Below, one piece after another: positions 1-8,633 of a stretch of 50,238 nt of DNA. The notes below the pieces were generated by a model that saw only the letters and a program-made list of their open reading frames with translations, was not told the DNA's origin and ran no database searches. This DNA comes from Okeania sp. SIO2B3 (GTDB lineage Bacteria > Cyanobacteriota > Cyanobacteriia > Cyanobacteriales > Microcoleaceae). The stretch spans positions 1 through 50,238 of the forward strand of contig NZ_JAAHGH010000047.1 of the NCBI RefSeq assembly GCF_010672525.1, read 5' to 3'. The translations under genes were made by a program, and so were the position numbers. The stretch's first letter is position 1; each line of letters opens with the position of its first letter.

Positions 1-379
1 ATACGTTAGATTCTATTCCTGTCCAAGCTGTTTCAGATAAATGCCCAAACTTGTCTATATAATCATCTCCTTTGGCATCATTTAGAGGAGATAAGTTTAC
101 TACTCTTTCAAACTGCTCTAACAATTTTATTGTTTTATTAGGAATGTCTAATGCTTTGTCATAGTAATGAGCAGCCAGAGGTAATAGCACAATACTAGGG
201 TATTCTTGACAGTAGTAATTAAGCATTTCTGCCCAATTCTTAAATAAGAAATCTATGTTTTCTGAAGATAAGCTTTTCCAGAAATCCTCACTATAAAACT
301 TCCTACTTCCTATTTTTAAATGATCAGGAATTAATCTTTTGTCAACAACTATATCTTGCAGTTTTTTAATCGAAGACAC
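1..379 (-). CDS. Hypothetical protein, 3' end beyond the window
   Basis: An open minus-strand frame runs from a GTG at 377-379 to the left edge (about 126 codons) without a stop. The GTG directly follows an in-frame TAG, so it is the only plausible start before an internal ATG. The protein is mostly helical and rich in aromatic residues (NWAEMLNYYCQEYPSIVLLP, then DYIDKFGHLSETAW). I do not recognise the family. It overlaps the 3' end of the upstream pseudogene by 14 bp, which suggests one transcript. Its position after a degraded small gene would suit an immunity or accessory protein, but nothing in the sequence proves that. Confidence 0.5.
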   Translation of the reverse strand, partial: MSSIKKLQDIVVDKRLIPDHLKIGSRKFYSEDFWKSLSSENIDFLFKNWAEMLNYYCQEYPSIVLLPLAAHYYDKALDIPNKTIKLLEQFERVVNLSPLNDAKGDDYIDKFGHLSETAWTGIESNV

Positions 380-1225
380 CTACAGTAATAGTGTTAGACA
401 CTTCTCTTATCCACGGGTCACCTGATTTTATGACCATTTCTGGATAACCAGACCTTGGCTGATAATACTCTTCCTCCAACCAATAAAGATTATAACTGAC
501 TGTTGCGGATTCCTTGTCCCTTTCAATACTTGTTATTTGACCTGAGTAAGAAGCATACTCTTCTCTTCTCGACCCAAAATATAACCCTTTAAGCCCGCAT
601 CCTCCATTTGTTTGGTTTACTTCCATAGTTAACAACCAATATCCTTCATCCCATAGTTCGCCTGGCAAACTAGCTGCTACAGAACCTTTCTTCTCAGATG
701 GTTTTTCACCTTTGGGCGGTAATTTCTTCTGCTCTTTCTTTTGCTCTTTCTCTTCTTCGCAGTCAGGAATTTTTCTGACTTCTGTATGAGTAACTTGTCC
801 GGCTATCTTGTAAGTCAATACCACACTACACCCATCGCGCGCACCTTCAATTTCATACAAATCAAAAGCATAGCTATAGCGCTGTGCGCAGACAACAGGC
901 AACAGGCAACAGCTCATCTGGGGGAATAAATTGCTGATAATATAAGGCTTTTAGCTATTGGACACCTCCTGCAATTTGTAAATATGCCAGCGCACATTGC
1001 TATAACTTTGGAATTATTAAGCTCTCCTAAGTCTAATTCTACTGCTGCAATTCCAATTCCCAGAGAAATTTTTATGCCATCAGCACCGAAGACAACAGAG
1101 GCTCCAATTCCCGCCTTTTCCCATCCAAGGGTAACTTCGCCACCTTGAGTGTCAATCTCAAAATTTTTAGACAATCCTTTCCCTTGCTACTTTTTCCCTT
1201 TTTTGCCTGCTCCACCTTTACCCAT
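366..1225 (-). pseudogene. Degraded gene of unknown function (amber stop plus MITE insertion)
   Basis: An ATG at 1223-1225 opens a frame reading MGKGGAGKKGKK, then an in-frame TAG (1187-1189), then QGKGLSKNFEIDTQGGEVTL and a Gly/Ile/Val-rich stretch up to about 1010. A ~136-bp insert with terminal inverted repeats (873-1008) interrupts it. The reading continues in another frame with AFDLYEIEGARDGC, a Glu/Lys-rich linker (EEEKEQKKEQKK) and a C-terminal part ending VSNTITVGVFD at 366. Both halves look like real protein, so I read one gene with two lesions. It overlaps the upstream gene by 8 bp (ATGGGTAA) and the downstream gene by 14 bp, typical of an operon. Function unknown. Confidence 0.6.
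873..1008. repeat. MITE-like insert with terminal inverted repeats
   Basis: The left end GCTATAGCGCTGTGCGC and the reverse complement of the right end GTTATAGCAATGTGCGC match at 14 of 17 positions. The inside holds short direct repeats (acaacaggcaacaggcaaca) also found between genes at 10256-10285. The element separates two coding halves of the pseudogene at 366-1225. No clear target duplication beyond TA can be read. Confidence 0.55.
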
Positions 1226-1448
1226 GATTATTATCAAGTCTAATAAAATTCTTGAAATGTGACGCGACCAAGACTAGCGTCTCTAATGCAATATAATCTT
1301 TGGGGTAAGTCGTCCATTTGCAGGTATGGTGGCAATAATAAATAGTATCTGAGCCATCCTTTGCTTTCCTATGGTCTATCCAGCCACTAGCAGGAATTGT
1401 GTTTTTTGCACCTCTAGGTCTACCAGGCTTTTTCTTTAGTTTGGTCAC
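1218..1448 (-). CDS. Small hypothetical protein with AT-hook-like N-terminus
   Basis: 76 residues from a GTG start. The N-terminus KLKKKPGRPRGAKN has the GRPRG core of an AT-hook. It is followed by GWIDHRKAKDGSDTIYYCHH, which looks like a short beta-rich domain. The stop overlaps the ATG of the next minus-strand gene (ATGGGTAA at 1218-1225), supporting a real translated frame. The start is doubtful: there is no ribosome site, and the frame stays open upstream without any start codon, so the gene may be truncated at its 5' end. Function unknown; the AT-hook suggests DNA contact but this is inference. Confidence 0.45.
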   Translation of the reverse strand: MTKLKKKPGRPRGAKNTIPASGWIDHRKAKDGSDTIYYCHHTCKWTTYPKDYIALETLVLVASHFKNFIRLDNNHG

Positions 1449-1956
1449 GGGAGGAAATATTGGTTTTTCTTGTGCGTTGAAGGAGTTAGGAGCTAAGTAT
1501 GATGAGTTGCTGGCTAAATATTCTAGTGATGGAAATTTGGGGAAGGTTCAGGCCATTACTAAATACTTTGATCAGCAAATTGAAGCGATCGCGAAAATTG
1601 AAAACTCAATGGCTGAAGCTCCTAACAGTCCGGCACTTTTACAAATTAAGGCTGTTAAGTTAGCCACAGTTCAAAGCAAAGATGCTCTGATTTTAGCTGC
1701 TCAGTCTGGAGTTAATGTAGACTTACCAAGTACTGGAACATCTCAAAAAGCTCAAGGATTCAAAACTTTAATTGCCTTTAAAGTTATTTCTTTAGCTCTT
1801 AGAAGATTATGGCCAATGCTTAAAAAGGCCAATTGTAGTTAAAAGGCGATCGCTACAATTGTCCCGGAAGGTTTAGGAGATAAGTATAATTTTGTCTCCT
1901 TTTCCTCCCAGAGTGAAGCTAAGAAAATTGTGGAATCTTTACAGTGGTTAAATTGA
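1399..1956 (+). pseudogene. Damaged hypothetical gene with in-frame stop
   Basis: The plus frame reads a helical protein (LGAKYDELLAKYSSDGNLGK, then VQAITKYFDQQIEAIAKIEN) and reaches TAA at 1840-1842. The same frame continues without shift: KAIATIVPEGLGDKYNFVSF, then SSQSEAKKIVESLQWLN and TGA at 1954-1956. The second part looks like genuine C-terminal sequence, so the TAA is probably a nonsense mutation. The apparent N-terminus (1399-1450) lies antisense to the neighbouring gene and has no ribosome site, so the 5' end is probably lost. Family not recognised. Confidence 0.4.
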
Positions 1957-3002
1957 CGAAAAAACAGGTTTTGATGAATCAATTCCAGAAAAGAAGGAAC
2001 AGGGATAAATAATTGACAATTTATAGATAATAATTGCTTTTATTTTTGATTTTTGGAGATATCTGATAGTAGCGATCGCCTGTTTATAAATACCTTGAAA
2101 TTCTCGTACATTAACTCTATTTAGCAGGAAAGTTTCTATAGAGATTTATTCTCAAATTAACAATCAATATCATGTGTCTTTGAATACCTACAAATAATAC
2201 CATTTATCAAAAGCTTTTCTACATTTTGTTGAGCAGGGAACCCACCCCTAACCCCTCCCAGGAGGGGAAGTAGGAGAGTGGGAGAGTGGGGGAGAAGCAA
2301 ACATAATAATAATTAACATTAATTTAGCTTAAATTAGCAAAAAAGTGATTTTGCTTGTACTGATTAATTGACAACTGAAGTCTTCCCAAAGTATAGCAAG
2401 ACTTTTGGGAATTGGTATAAAATTTATGAGGGAGTAGGGAGTAGGGGAAAATTTGAAAGATTCTCAAGAGAATCGAGAAGAGCATTTTTATTATGCCTAA
2501 TTAATTAGACTTGATATGATAATTAAAAATCACCTATCCTTAAAAGAAGAGAATTTATTAAAAGATTTTTTTTCTCTTTGACGCGTAGAAGCTTTAAACC
2601 TTTATTATTCAATTAAATTGTGATGCAGTTATTTCTTAGGAGTCAGGAATACCGAGTCAAAATTAATAGTTTTGATACCATTTATTAGGTCAGAATTTAT
2701 ATTTTTCGTCTAAGGGATATCTCCTATCAAGTCTTTTGACTGCCCTTATTAAATGAAAGCTTATTTAAACAATACTCAGAATGGGAGAAACTATATTCTT
2801 TTTTTCCCACTCCCTACTTTCAAAAAGATGTAGCAAGAATAAATGAGATTTGGTATTACTCAAAAATCAGTAACCTCTTTGAATCAAAAATTTTCCACCT
2901 TTTCACCTACTGAATATTCTCAAAACTTCAAACTAATCTAACTTTGGAAAAATTTTTCTTGTTTCTCCTTGAAACGAGATGCTTTAAACCTTAATTATTC
3001 GG
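1957..3002. other. Non-coding stretch of repeats
   Basis: No credible gene is visible. The stretch holds a repeat at 2197-2418, a G-rich palindrome (CCCACCCCTAACCCCTCC then AGGAGGGG, about 2232-2262) that recurs around the window, a fragment of the CTTTAAACC-type repeat (about 2520-2620 and 2955-3000), and at 2909-2945 a copy of the 3' end of the gene at 4175-6400. Confidence 0.6.
2197..2418. repeat. Dispersed repeat, ATACCA ends
   Basis: It begins ATACCATTTATCAAAAGC and ends TTTTGGGAATTGGTAT, giving imperfect inverted ends (ATACCA...). The same left end (atcaaaagcttttctacatt) and right end recur at 8169-8346, and the right half recurs inverted at 14421-14560. A poly-C/G palindrome sits inside this copy. 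Confidence 0.6.
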
Positions 3003-3056
3003 TAAATTACCTGGTTTCATCGGAGCTAAATAGGGTTTGCTGAAAAAGTCTTATGG

Positions 3057-3857
3057 CCCACATTCCGCACTTCAAAATGTAGTACAAAAATACCGTAAGA
3101 AAGCGATATAGCTGCCGCTAGGCTCCGCCAACGCAATTAATTAAGTATTAATACTGAAAGTCAAGAAAAATTGGCGCGATTCGGATACATTAGAAAAAAC
3201 AGTTGGCAAATAGCCAATAAAAATCCCTCGAAGCCAAAATTTTATGTAAAATTTGACTCTTGGAAGAAAAGACCTATCTATTAAAAATTTTCCAGTGCGA
3301 GAAAAACTAAATTTGCCCTTAAATAAGGAGATAATAATCCTGACAAGATTGGGGAAAAAACTTAAGTAAATGTAATCGTTCATTAGTTAAATTAGATATT
3401 TGTTTAACCTCCTGAAGATAGAAGACGTGAACCGATTGAAAACACTGAAATATCCATCGTAAAGTTGGTCTATCTGTGATACCATTTAAAATCATTGCTT
3501 TTACTACTTTACCTGCACTGACTTTCTCCGTCTTTTTCTCTTCTATTAATTCATTAATTTTATCAACTATTCCTATTTCATCAATTATTCCAGCCACTAG
3601 CCCCAAGTGGTCGGGCATTTTTGATTTCCACGCTCCATTTTTCTTGTTTTTACCTTTTCCAACTTTCGGAGTAATTTTTACATAAAAACTCTCATACATT
3701 GTTCTTGATGTACCTCAGTATTTTTACTAAAAATCTTTTTCAATTTTCTGATGATACCAGTATTAATACTTAATTAATTGCGTTGGCGGGGCCTAGCGGC
3801 AGCTACATCGCTTTCTTACGGTATTTTTGTACTACATTTTGAAGTGCGGAATGTGGG
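3057..3857 (-). mobile_element. Inner IS1634-like deletion derivative with 100-bp terminal inverted repeats
   Basis: The left 100 bp (3057-3156) and the reverse complement of the right 100 bp (3758-3857) differ at only two positions. TTATGG flanks both ends (3051-3056, 3858-3863), a 6-bp target duplication. The inside codes for a shortened transposase remnant. It is inserted into the outer element at 3032-4075, so it moved later. It cannot move by itself but could be mobilised in trans by a full-length relative. Confidence 0.85.
3319..3699 (-). pseudogene. Internally deleted DUF4277/IS1634-type transposase
   Basis: 126 codons. Residues ~30-75 (DHLGLVAGIIDEIGIVDKIN, KVSAGKVVKAMILNGI) match the DUF4277 N-terminus of cyanobacterial IS1634-type transposases as I know them. 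Residues ~78-125 (RPTLRWIFQCFQ, VKQISNLTNERLHLLKFF, PQSCQDYYLL) match the family's C-terminus. The several hundred catalytic residues between them are missing, joined cleanly in frame. The product could at most bind ends. It lies inside the element at 3057-3857. Confidence 0.75.
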
Positions 3858-4174
3858 TTATGGGTGAGGGTAGGAGACAGGAGACAGGAGACAGGATAAA
3901 TGGGTACTTAGGGGAGGTAGGAGTTAAGTTTTGTAAGAATGATTTTCCTGCCCAACTATGCGCCTAAAATATTAACTTTTTGAGGGTTTTATACATGATA
4001 CCAGGGACTTTTTTAGACTCCAAAAAGGCACTTACCTTTATCTGTAAATACTTTTAGATTTATTCAGCAAACCCTAAATAAACTCTTCCTTGAAACTCAC
4101 CCAAATCATTTTGCAACAGTACCTTATCCCAATTTTTTAAACTCAAATTTACTGAATATTCTCAAAACTTCAAC

Positions 4175-6400
4175 CTAATCTAACTTTTTTAAACAGACCA
4201 AAGCATTATAATCAGGCACACCTTCAACAGAACGTTTACCTTTATCTAATAACACATTCCCTTCCGGCCAATGTACTTGTAAATTACCTGGTTTCATCGG
4301 AGCTAAATAAACTCTTCCTTGAAAATCACCCAAATCATTTTTCAACAGTACTTTATCCCCATCTTTTAAACTCAAATTTTCTGCATCAATAGGATTAATT
4401 AAAACTGCTTCTCGCATAGCTCCAGTAATAGCATCCTTCTTTGACTGCACCATACTATTAAATTGTTTGCCTCTACGAGTCGCCACTAAAAAATATCCCT
4501 CTTTTAACTCTTCTTGAGATGAAGAAAGTATTGAAAAATTAGCCTTACTATCCGGTGTAGGAAAATTCCAACCAAAACATAAATGAGAACCACCATATTG
4601 AAAATTATCCCCTGGTTCCTTTAAATGCTGAATTCCCGAATATTGCGGAATTACTAAAGCAATTTCCTGACGAATTTCTGAAGTATTTTTAAACTCTAAT
4701 TTATTTGCTAAATCAGGACGTACTAACTTTGCCAAATCCATAAAAACTTTCCATTCCGGGCGAGCTTCTCCAATTCTCGGTCCTGGAATTTCCGGACTAA
4801 AAATCACCCTTCTTTCTGTAGTTGTTTCTGTTACTCCTCCCGGAATTTCATAACGAGTTGTCGCAGGTAACAATATTACCGTTTCTCCCGGTTCAAGCAA
4901 CATTTGATTAGAACAAACAATATCCTGATGTATTCGCAAAGGTAATCTTTTTATAGCAGCTTCTACATAATCTGGATCTGGCAAAACTTCTAAAAAATTT
5001 CCCCCTACAGAAAACAAAACATCTAACTTTCCTTCCGCAGCATTATCGATCATTTCCGAAGCAATTAAACCAGGAGAATTAGGCACAGAAAAACCCCAAA
5101 AATTACTCATAACTTCTGCATTTTCTTGGTTAATCTTTCTCCCTCCAGGAAACACCGTAGAATAGCATCCCATTTCTGCTCCACCTTGCACCCCAGAATG
5201 TCCCCGAATTGGCATTAAACCACAGCCTTCTCTACCTACAAAACCTTTAGTTAAAGCTAAATTAATAATAGCTCTGACATTATCTTCCCCACACTCATGT
5301 TGAGTAATACCCATACTCCAAACAAATACTGCTTTTTCTGCTTCTTTTACCATTTTGGCAAAGGCATACATTTCGTCGCGGGTGCTTCCAGAAAAGCGTT
5401 CTAACTCTTCCCAAGATTGAGTATCCAATGAAGCTTTTAATTCTTCAAATTGATTCGTATAATTATCGATAAAAAATTCATCTATCCAATCATTAGCAAT
5501 GAGATGTTTAATAGTGCCATTCAGGAAAGCCAAATCGCCATTAACATTAACTAAAAAGAAATCTTCGGCAAACTTAGTACCAAATAAAGCACTTTCAGGA
5601 ATAGACGGTACCCAATAACGTTCCATTCCTGGTTCCCGGTAAGTGTTAATAACTACAATTTTTGTACCTGCTTTTTTCGCCCAGTGTAAATATTTAACAG
5701 TAACAGGTTGATTATTTGCTACGTTAGAACCAATAAATACTAATAAATCTGTACCTATCCAGTCTTTGTAAGAACAAGTAGTAGCAGCAGCACCAATAGT
5801 AGTTTTGAGCGCCCCGGTACTAGGAGAATGACAAATGCGGGCCGCATTATCAATGTTATTAGTGCCCATGGCCCGTGCAGCTTTTTGGGCCACATAATAA
5901 GTTTCATTCACAGTGCCGCGACTGGTAAGGTAGAAACCCAGACGGTCTGGATGAGTATTTTTGAGGCGATCGCTAATTACTTGTAAAGCTTCATCCCAAC
6001 TAATTCGCCGAAACCCTTTGTCCCCTTTGTCACGACGCATGGGGTAAGGTAGTCGTCCCATTTCTCGTAATTCTGCACTACTTTTATTTTGTAGTTGAGA
6101 AACATCTGCTAGTATTTCTGGGTTAAAAGCGGCCATGGTATTAAGGCGCAATAGTCGGAGGCGGACATTACATAAGTGAAAGCCATCGAGAGTCCAATCT
6201 TTCATCCCAGTAGTACCGAGGGAGCACCCATCGCAGACTCCTTTATTGAGAATTTCCCAAGCGTAGGGGAGTTGGTCGAGATTTTCAATTGTTGCGCGTA
6301 TTAATTCCCAGTAGTTATTGGGGTATTGTTCGCCAATACCGAAGGGTTTCCAACTTGCCCAAATTTCCGGGTTCCAGATTTTATTTGGCTTAGGTAACAT
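4175..6400 (-). CDS. YdeP/FdhF-like molybdopterin oxidoreductase
   Basis: 741 residues, a typical length for the YdeP-type family, whose members bind a molybdopterin guanine dinucleotide cofactor and usually one iron-sulfur cluster. Cysteines C56, C59 and C77 (GVCDGCS ... FHLCNVR) are candidate cluster ligands. Then follow the cofactor-binding domain (LLVFIGSNVANNQPV, KIVVINTYREPG), the conserved GREGCGLMPIRGHSGVQGG, and the C-terminal dinucleotide-binding domain (ATRRGKQFNSMVQSKKDA, LKDGDKVLLKNDLGDFQGRV). No signal peptide, so cytoplasmic. The substrate cannot be told; YdeP in E. coli is linked to acid resistance. Single gene; its 3' end is duplicated downstream at 2909-4186. Confidence 0.88.
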   Translation of the reverse strand: MLPKPNKIWNPEIWASWKPFGIGEQYPNNYWELIRATIENLDQLPYAWEILNKGVCDGCSLGTTGMKDWTLDGFHLCNVRLRLLRLNTMAAFNPEILADVSQLQNKSSAELREMGRLPYPMRRDKGDKGFRRISWDEALQVISDRLKNTHPDRLGFYLTSRGTVNETYYVAQKAARAMGTNNIDNAARICHSPSTGALKTTIGAAATTCSYKDWIGTDLLVFIGSNVANNQPVTVKYLHWAKKAGTKIVVINTYREPGMERYWVPSIPESALFGTKFAEDFFLVNVNGDLAFLNGTIKHLIANDWIDEFFIDNYTNQFEELKASLDTQSWEELERFSGSTRDEMYAFAKMVKEAEKAVFVWSMGITQHECGEDNVRAIINLALTKGFVGREGCGLMPIRGHSGVQGGAEMGCYSTVFPGGRKINQENAEVMSNFWGFSVPNSPGLIASEMIDNAAEGKLDVLFSVGGNFLEVLPDPDYVEAAIKRLPLRIHQDIVCSNQMLLEPGETVILLPATTRYEIPGGVTETTTERRVIFSPEIPGPRIGEARPEWKVFMDLAKLVRPDLANKLEFKNTSEIRQEIALVIPQYSGIQHLKEPGDNFQYGGSHLCFGWNFPTPDSKANFSILSSSQEELKEGYFLVATRRGKQFNSMVQSKKDAITGAMREAVLINPIDAENLSLKDGDKVLLKNDLGDFQGRVYLAPMKPGNLQVHWPEGNVLLDKGKRSVEGVPDYNALVCLKKLD

Positions 6401-6589
6401 AATTTATTTAGCTCATATAACAATTTTTATTGCACAATAATTATCGGGTAAATTTTTAGGGGTAAATACAGAAAGCAAAAACTTATCTAAAAGTTCATCA
6501 AACTTACTCATAATTATAGCTATCAAACTAAAATGAGTAATTTTGCTCAGTTGTCTATTCATTGAGTCGTTATCAGCTACAATTAGGAT

Positions 6590-7822
6590 ATGAAGCTAGT
6601 TGAACGTCATGTTATTACCAAATCACATTATTTGTGGTCAGAAATAGACCACAAGGCTTTTTTGTCAAAAAATCTGTTCAATTTAGCCAATTACCATTAT
6701 CGCCAATATTTCTTTGAAAACAAAAAGAAACTAAGCTTTAATCAACTTTATCACCAGGTATCTAAAAGTGACGATTATCAAGCTTTACCTACCAAAGTAA
6801 GTAAGCAAATAATCAGAAGATTAGATTCAGCTTGGAGTAGTTATTTTGCAGCTTTAAGAGAGTGGCAAAAACAGTCAAATAAATTTTTAGGGAAACCAAA
6901 AATCCCCAAATATAAACATAAAATAAAAGGCCGAAATATTCTGCCCTATCCTCATGAATCAATATACAAAAAAACCTTAAAAAAAGGAATTTGTCATCTG
7001 TCAATGAGTGAAATAAAAATCCAAACTTCACAGACAGAAATAATAGAAACCAGAATTATCCCCAAAAGTAGCTGTTACATAATAGAAATAGTCTATGAAA
7101 AATCGGAGTCAACAACAGAAAATCAACAAATAGCAGGAGTAGATTTAGGAGTAAATAACTTAATAGCTGTAACTACAAATCAAACAGGAACTACACCTCT
7201 CTTGATTAAAGGCAGACCATTAAAAGCAATTAACACCTTTTATAATAAACAACGCTCTTATTTACAATCTCAATTAAATAGCCACAATCAAACTAACTCT
7301 CATCGGTTAAAAAAATTAACTCACAAACGAAATTGTCGAGTAGAAAACTATCTCCATACAGCAAGTAAAAGGGTAATAGATTGGTGTATCAAGCATGAAA
7401 TAGGAACCTTAATTATTGGACATAATCAGACTTGGAAACAAGAGATAAAATTAGGGAAAAAGAACAATCAACAATTTGTGAATATCCCTCACTATAGGTT
7501 AATAGAGATGTTAACGTATAAAGCCCAACTAAGAGGAATAAAAGTAATAGTTACAGAAGAATCTTATACATCTCAATCAAGCTGTTTAGATGGAGATGAT
7601 TTACCTAAATATGGAGAACAAAAACCGACATTTAGCGGAAAAAGAGTAACAAGAGGACTGTATAAAACCAGGGAAAATAAATTATTAAATGCAGATGTAA
7701 ATGGGTCATTTAATATAATTAAAAAAGTAATTCCTGATGTCTTGGACCAAGGAATAAAGGGTTTGCCGTTTAACCCTGTAGTGCTTGACCCACTACGAAT
7801 GACTATACTTTCAGACCTTTGA
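6590..7822 (+). CDS. tnpB: TnpB RNA-guided nuclease, zinc-finger-less variant with altered RuvC-II
   Basis: 410 residues. RuvC-I is AGVDLGVNN (D185) and RuvC-III is LNADVNGSFNII. The usual VIEDL-type RuvC-II motif is replaced by TLIIGHNQTWKQ, so the acidic residue there is missing. The nearby conserved VTEESYTSQSSCLDGD (E323/E324 region) may supply the glutamate instead, as proposed for some TnpB subgroups. There are no CxxC zinc-finger pairs. No TnpA lies next to it, so this is a solo tnpB relying on a transposase in trans. The 3' end carries a repeated GAGTAAGTTT (7821-7840) shared with the second tnpB element. Start ATG at 6590 gives the usual length. Confidence 0.88.
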   Translation: MKLVERHVITKSHYLWSEIDHKAFLSKNLFNLANYHYRQYFFENKKKLSFNQLYHQVSKSDDYQALPTKVSKQIIRRLDSAWSSYFAALREWQKQSNKFLGKPKIPKYKHKIKGRNILPYPHESIYKKTLKKGICHLSMSEIKIQTSQTEIIETRIIPKSSCYIIEIVYEKSESTTENQQIAGVDLGVNNLIAVTTNQTGTTPLLIKGRPLKAINTFYNKQRSYLQSQLNSHNQTNSHRLKKLTHKRNCRVENYLHTASKRVIDWCIKHEIGTLIIGHNQTWKQEIKLGKKNNQQFVNIPHYRLIEMLTYKAQLRGIKVIVTEESYTSQSSCLDGDDLPKYGEQKPTFSGKRVTRGLYKTRENKLLNADVNGSFNIIKKVIPDVLDQGIKGLPFNPVVLDPLRMTILSDL

Positions 7823-7850
7823 GTAAGTTTGAGTAAGTTTAGTTGAGCGG
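7740..7850 (+). ncRNA. Probable omega-RNA/right end of the first tnpB element
   Basis: Omega-RNA normally overlaps the tnpB 3' end and runs into the right end. Here GAGTAAGTTTGAGTAAGTTT and AGTTGAGCGG (7821-7850) closely match the right end of the second tnpB element (read on minus at 17778-17805). The guide would begin about 7851. The limits are inferred. Confidence 0.4.
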
Positions 7851-8633
7851 TTATGTTATTTTTGAAGAGAAATTAATATCACCTTAATATTGTTATCAAT
7901 AGACATTTTCAGAAAACAGGGAACAGGGAATTAACAAAATCAGAAGTCAGATAGGGGAGCTGTCGGTAGGGCGACGTACAGAAGTTATTTTTTTCAATAA
8001 TTTATAATTAAGAATTTATAATTACCTCTTATTATAAATAAGAGGATTGGATCAAAAGATTTTTTTTCTTTATTTCTCCATGAATGGAGAGGCTTTATAC
8101 CTGAATTTTTCTGTAACGGGGATTTTAGCAACTCTCCAAAAATATTTCGCCTTAAAAGGCGGGGTTTTATAGCATTTATCAAAAGCTTTTCTACATTTTG
8201 TTGAGCAGGGGAGTAGGGGAGAAGTAAAAAGTAAGAATAATTAACATTAACTAGACTATTTTTAGCAAAAAGGTGATTATAACTGTTTTGATTAATTAAT
8301 AACTGAAGCCTTACCTAAGTATAACGTTACTTTTAGGGATTGGTATTAGGCCAAATTATTTTAATAAAAACACGACCAAAAAATAGGAAAAATGTTTGAT
8401 TTTTATAATTTATGGAATTGATGATTTTTTATTATAGGAATAAATCACAAATTTAATATGTAACTACCTATATATGAATTTGCTATAATGGCAGGGAAAG
8501 GGATATAGGATATTTTTTTATTCCCTATTATCTATTAAACATTTAGTTTGACAACTGATAACTGAAACGACCTTTTAATATTCTCCTAACCAACTATTTC
8601 TTTGCTATATTTGACTTGATTAATATCACATAA
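7851..8633. other. Non-coding stretch with repeats
   Basis: It holds a repeat of the type ...CCTCTT...AAGAGG...GGAGAGGCTTTATACCTGAATT (about 8021-8112) and an element at 8169-8346. The last 290 bases before 8634 show no gene and no clear promoter I can defend. Confidence 0.5.
8169..8346. repeat. Dispersed repeat, second copy
   Basis: Shares its left part (catttatcaaaagcttttct) and right end (GGGATTGGTAT) with the element at 2197-2418, but lacks the G-rich palindrome and is 178 bp rather than 222 bp. Confidence 0.6.

Larger units (their letters stand above)
3032..4075. mobile_element. Outer non-autonomous element, 4-bp target duplication
   Basis: The ends are AGGGTTTGCTGAAAAAGTC and, on the other side, TTCAGCAAACCCT, a 13-bp perfect inverted repeat. 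AAAT flanks both sides (3028-3031 and 4076-4079). The uninterrupted sequence GCTAAATAAACTC survives inside the gene at about 4302-4314, which proves the duplication. Without the inner element (3057-3857) it is about 240 bp, similar to its relatives at 11098-11506 and 16594-16866. It has no transposase of its own. Confidence 0.85.
2909..4186 (-). pseudogene. Partial duplicate of the 3' end of the oxidoreductase gene, split by a transposon
   Basis: Bases 3003-3031 are identical to 4280-4308 inside the oxidoreductase gene. Bases 4076-4150 repeat 4305-4383 with a handful of mismatches. Bases 2909-2945 repeat 4150-4186 (gene end and 3' flank) with one clear mismatch. The 3' end of the gene was thus duplicated in tandem downstream, later lost a piece between 2946 and 3002, and was split by the element at 3032-4075. 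The copy has no start and no product is expected. Confidence 0.75.

Noticed and set aside
3141-3383. Minus-strand frame of 80 codons downstream of the shortened transposase
   Set aside because: It covers the last part of the inner element and its terminal inverted repeat; not a separate gene.
7994-8182. Minus-strand open frame of 62 codons
   Set aside because: Composed of dispersed repeat sequence that recurs elsewhere in other frames.
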